DNA of 64,000 nucleotides from DTHT01 sp037444625. Lineage in GTDB: Bacteria; Acidobacteriota; Terriglobia; Bryobacterales; Bryobacteraceae. A model generated the notes under the pieces. The model saw nothing but the letters and a program-made list of their open reading frames with translations. It ran no database searches and was not told where the DNA came from. The position numbers and the translations under genes are program-made. Positions 61,928 through 64,000 of the stretch are shown here, piece by piece (the first letter of the stretch is position 1; the number at the start of each line of letters is the position of its first letter). The stretch lies in NCBI GenBank assembly GCA_037444625.1, contig JBBIMA010000007.1, forward strand, positions 25,531 to 89,530. Direction: 5' to 3'.

Positions 61928-63538
61928 ATGAAAATCTTTACTTACGACACCACGCTGCGCGACGGCACCCAGGGCGAGGCCGTCTCCTTCACCGTGGAAG
62001 ACAAGCTCATGATCGCCCAGAAGCTCGACGAGCTCGGCGTGGACTACATCGAGGGCGGCTGGCCCGGCTCGAATCCCCGCGACAAGGAATTCTTCGCCCG
62101 GGCCCGCGAACTCACCCTGCGCCACGGGCGCCTGACCGCCTTCGGCGCCACCCGCTTCGCCAAGAACCGCGTGGACCGCGACCCTAACGTGCGGGCCTTG
62201 ATCGAAGCCGAGACTCCCGTGGTGGCCGTCTTCGGCAAGGCCTGGGATTTCCACGCCCGCCGCGCCCTGGGCATCAGCGAAGAGGAGAACCTCAAACTGA
62301 TCGGGGAGACCGTCGCTTACCTCAAAGAGCACGGGCGCGAGGTGATCTTCGACGCCGAGCACTTCTTCGACGGCTACAACGCCAACCCGGACTTCGCCCT
62401 GCGCTGCCTGGAGGCCGCCCGCCAGGCCGGGGCCGACGTGCTCTGCCTGTGCGACACCAACGGCGGCGCTCTCACTTCGCGCCTGGCCGAGATCGTCTCC
62501 GAAGTCCGCCGCCGCTTCGACGGAACCCTGGGCATCCACTGCCACAACGACGCCGATCTGGCGGTGGCCAACACCCTGGCGGCCGTCGAGGCCGGCTGCA
62601 CCCACGTGCAGGGCACCGTCAACGGTTACGGCGAGCGCTGCGGCAATGCCAACCTCTGCTCGATCATCGCCAACCTCGAACTCAAGATGGGCCACACCAC
62701 CATCGGCGCCGACCGCCTGCCCAACCTCAGCTCCCTGGCCCGCTTCGTGGCCGAACTGGCCAACCTGCCCCTGCGGTCCGACCAACCCTACGTCGGGCGC
62801 AGCGCCTTCGCCCACAAGGGCGGCGTCCACGTCAGCGCCGTCCTGAAAGATTCCGCCACCTACGAGCACATCCCGCCCGCCCTGGTGGGCAACCGCCAGC
62901 GCGTCCTGCTTTCGGACCTCTCCGGCCGGGCCAACATCCTCTACAAGCTCAAGCAGCACGGCATCGCCGATCGCCTCTCGGAAGAGGCTCGCCGCGAGCT
63001 GCTCGACCGCATCAAGCACCTGGAATATCGCGGCTACGAGCTGGAAGCGGCCGAAGGCACCTTCGAGCTGCTCGTCCGGGAGGCCCTGCGACCCGGCTTG
63101 CGCTTCTTCGAGCTGGTCAACTTCGAGGTCACTACCAAGATGGAGGACGACAGGCACTCCCGTTCGGTGGCCACCGTCACCGTGAAAACCAAGGACGGCG
63201 TCCACTCGGCCACCGCTTCGGGCCACGGCCCGGTCAACGCTTTGGATCTCTGCCTGCGCCAGTGCCTTTCCTCGCTTTACCCCTCGATCGCCCAGGTGCG
63301 CCTGACCGATTACAAAGTGCGCGTGCTGGACTCCAAGAAGGGAACCGCCGCCAAAGTGCGCGTGCTGATCGAGTGGTCCGACCATCGCCGGAGTTGGACC
63401 ACGGTGGGGGTCTCGGAGAACATCATCGAGGCCAGTTGGCGCGCCTTGGTGGACGCCATCCGCCTCGAGCTGATGCGCCTGACCGAGCACGACGAGACGC
63501 TGGAAAAGGCGGTCGAAGATTACTGCTGGGGCGTCTGA
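61928..63538 (+). CDS. cimA: (R)-citramalate synthase
   Basis: A 536-residue enzyme condensing pyruvate and acetyl-CoA to citramalate, the entry to 2-oxobutyrate and isoleucine without threonine. The HMGL-like barrel opens YDTTLRDGTQGEAVSFTVEDKLMIAQKLDELGVDYIEGGWPGSNP and has EVIFDAEHFFDGY, VLCLCDTNGGALTS, IHCHNDADLAVANTLAAVEAG and TVNGYGERCGNANL; the C-terminal LeuA allosteric domain follows (VNFEVTTKMEDDRHSRSVATVTVK). The IEGGWPGSNP and length fit TIGR00977-type CimA rather than LeuA. GAGGCAGTT precedes the ATG at 61928. Being last in the ilv operon puts Ile precursor supply under the same attenuator. Confidence 0.92.
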   Translation: MKIFTYDTTLRDGTQGEAVSFTVEDKLMIAQKLDELGVDYIEGGWPGSNPRDKEFFARARELTLRHGRLTAFGATRFAKNRVDRDPNVRALIEAETPVVAVFGKAWDFHARRALGISEEENLKLIGETVAYLKEHGREVIFDAEHFFDGYNANPDFALRCLEAARQAGADVLCLCDTNGGALTSRLAEIVSEVRRRFDGTLGIHCHNDADLAVANTLAAVEAGCTHVQGTVNGYGERCGNANLCSIIANLELKMGHTTIGADRLPNLSSLARFVAELANLPLRSDQPYVGRSAFAHKGGVHVSAVLKDSATYEHIPPALVGNRQRVLLSDLSGRANILYKLKQHGIADRLSEEARRELLDRIKHLEYRGYELEAAEGTFELLVREALRPGLRFFELVNFEVTTKMEDDRHSRSVATVTVKTKDGVHSATASGHGPVNALDLCLRQCLSSLYPSIAQVRLTDYKVRVLDSKKGTAAKVRVLIEWSDHRRSWTTVGVSENIIEASWRALVDAIRLELMRLTEHDETLEKAVEDYCWGV

Positions 63539-63544
63539 CCAGCC

Positions 63545-63582
63545 CGGCGCGGCCCGCCCTCGGCGCCGGACGGGCCGCGCCG
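63545..63582. terminator. Bidirectional hairpin between convergent genes
   Basis: A perfect 12-bp GC-only inverted repeat (CGGCGCGGCCCG 63545-63556, CGGGCCGCGCCG 63571-63582, 14-base loop) between the cimA stop and the stop of the minus-strand gene. There is no T-tract on either side, so termination is likely but not classical. Confidence 0.6.
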
Positions 63583-63595
63583 ACTCCGGCCGGCC

Positions 63596-64000
63596 TCAGA
63601 TCCGCCGGCCCAGCCCCAAGCCTGCTCCGGGGCCGCCCAAGCCCAGCCCGCAGCCTCGCGGACAGACCTTGGCCAGCTTGTCCCGCTGCTCCTGGGTCAA
63701 CAGCCCCAGAAGCGTCCCCTGGGTTTGCGCGCGCGCCGCGATCAGCTCGGCGTGCAACTGCCCGAGCTGGTTCGCCAGGGCCTGGATGGCCGGCGCGCCC
63801 GCGTTGTTGCGCACCGCCTCCTGGAGCTTCAGGCGCAGCTCCTGCATCTTCTGCACGGTCGCCTGCGTCTTGCTTTGCAAGGCGTCGTAGGCCGATTTGA
63901 ACTGGGCCTTCTGGCCCTCGCTCAAGTTCAGGTAGCCGGCCAGGAACTCCAGGCGGCGTTCGTAAGCTTGAGCGCGCACGCCGGGCTGCCCGGCCGCCCA
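63596..64000 (-). CDS. Spy/CpxP-like periplasmic protein, 5' end outside the window
   Basis: At least 134 codons, running off the right edge: the frame stays open to 64000 (WAAGQPGVRAQAYERR), so the signal peptide and start are missing. The sequence is helical with the two LTxxQ-type motifs of the CpxP/Spy family: LNLSEGQKAQFKSAYDALQ and LLTQEQRDKLAKVC; long amphipathic helices lie between (VQKMQELRLKLQEAVR, ALANQLGQLHAELIAARAQTQ). Spy/CpxP proteins are periplasmic chaperones or stress sensors. A Gly-rich tail (GLGLGGPGAGLGLG) ends it. It converges on cimA. Confidence 0.75.
   Translation of the reverse strand, partial: WAAGQPGVRAQAYERRLEFLAGYLNLSEGQKAQFKSAYDALQSKTQATVQKMQELRLKLQEAVRNNAGAPAIQALANQLGQLHAELIAARAQTQGTLLGLLTQEQRDKLAKVCPRGCGLGLGGPGAGLGLGRRI

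Overview
The window is GC-rich chromosomal DNA that looks like a member of the Acidobacteriota, probably the Bryobacterales/Solibacter group. Signs of this are two proteins with the TIGR03437 C-terminal module that is abundant in Solibacter, an Oar-like TonB-dependent receptor with an N-terminal carboxypeptidase-regulatory domain, many carboxypeptidase-regulatory and NHL-type secreted proteins, and an exosortase/PEP-CTERM system. This assignment is inferred from protein families; no rRNA is present. A 10-base N gap (2252-2261) with poor flanking sequence shows that this is a draft assembly.

Layout. (1) 0.3-13.7 kb: a LuxR-type regulator, a PilZ protein, then a PEP-CTERM/exosortase and exopolysaccharide locus: TPR protein, PEP-CTERM protein, a small secreted protein, a TIGR03437 protein, exosortase plus EpsI on the minus strand, and a Wzz-like chain-length protein, a CpsD-like kinase and a sugar-phosphate transferase. 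Five transcription units here carry a -24/-12 (sigma-54) element at near-constant distance from the start codon. (2) 13.7-18.1 kb: tRNA-Cys, an Old Yellow Enzyme-like oxidoreductase, an ATP-grasp ligase and a Tat-exported sulfatase. (3) 18.1-25.3 kb: an unusual 1062-residue LysM/peptidoglycan-binding/metzincin-like protein translationally coupled to a lipoprotein, meeting tail-to-tail a short minus-strand operon. (4) 25.3-31.5 kb: a beta-propeller/TIGR03437 protein, gamma-glutamyltransferase and two secreted unknowns. (5) 31.6-38.2 kb: two TauE/SafE transporters around a small membrane protein, a DUF4881-like lipoprotein, a phosphoenolpyruvate-synthase-like protein and a TIGR02186-like membrane protein. 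(6) 38.2-44.4 kb: F1 ATP synthase with two b-type stalk subunits but no a or c subunit, then tRNA-Pro and tRNA-Phe. (7) 44.4-50.0 kb, minus strand: a sugar/glycosyltransferase operon ending in metY. (8) 50.1-58.2 kb: purC-cvpA, then a LacI regulator divergent from a TonB receptor and a GH97 glycosidase. (9) 58.2-63.5 kb: ilvB-ilvN-ilvC-cimA behind a branched-chain amino-acid leader peptide and attenuator. (10) A partial Spy/CpxP-like gene at the right edge.

The two regulatory results are the most solid. First, the ilv leader encodes 38 residues with 11 Leu/Ile/Val in 14 consecutive codons, followed by an antiterminator and a terminator that cannot form together. Second, the exosortase locus shares sigma-54-type promoters on both strands, pointing to one enhancer-binding regulator encoded elsewhere. 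The best candidates for undescribed biology are the LysM/metzincin module and the TauE-centred gene set. Several genes appear to have -10 elements only 7-11 bases before the start codon, suggesting frequent leaderless or nearly leaderless mRNAs.
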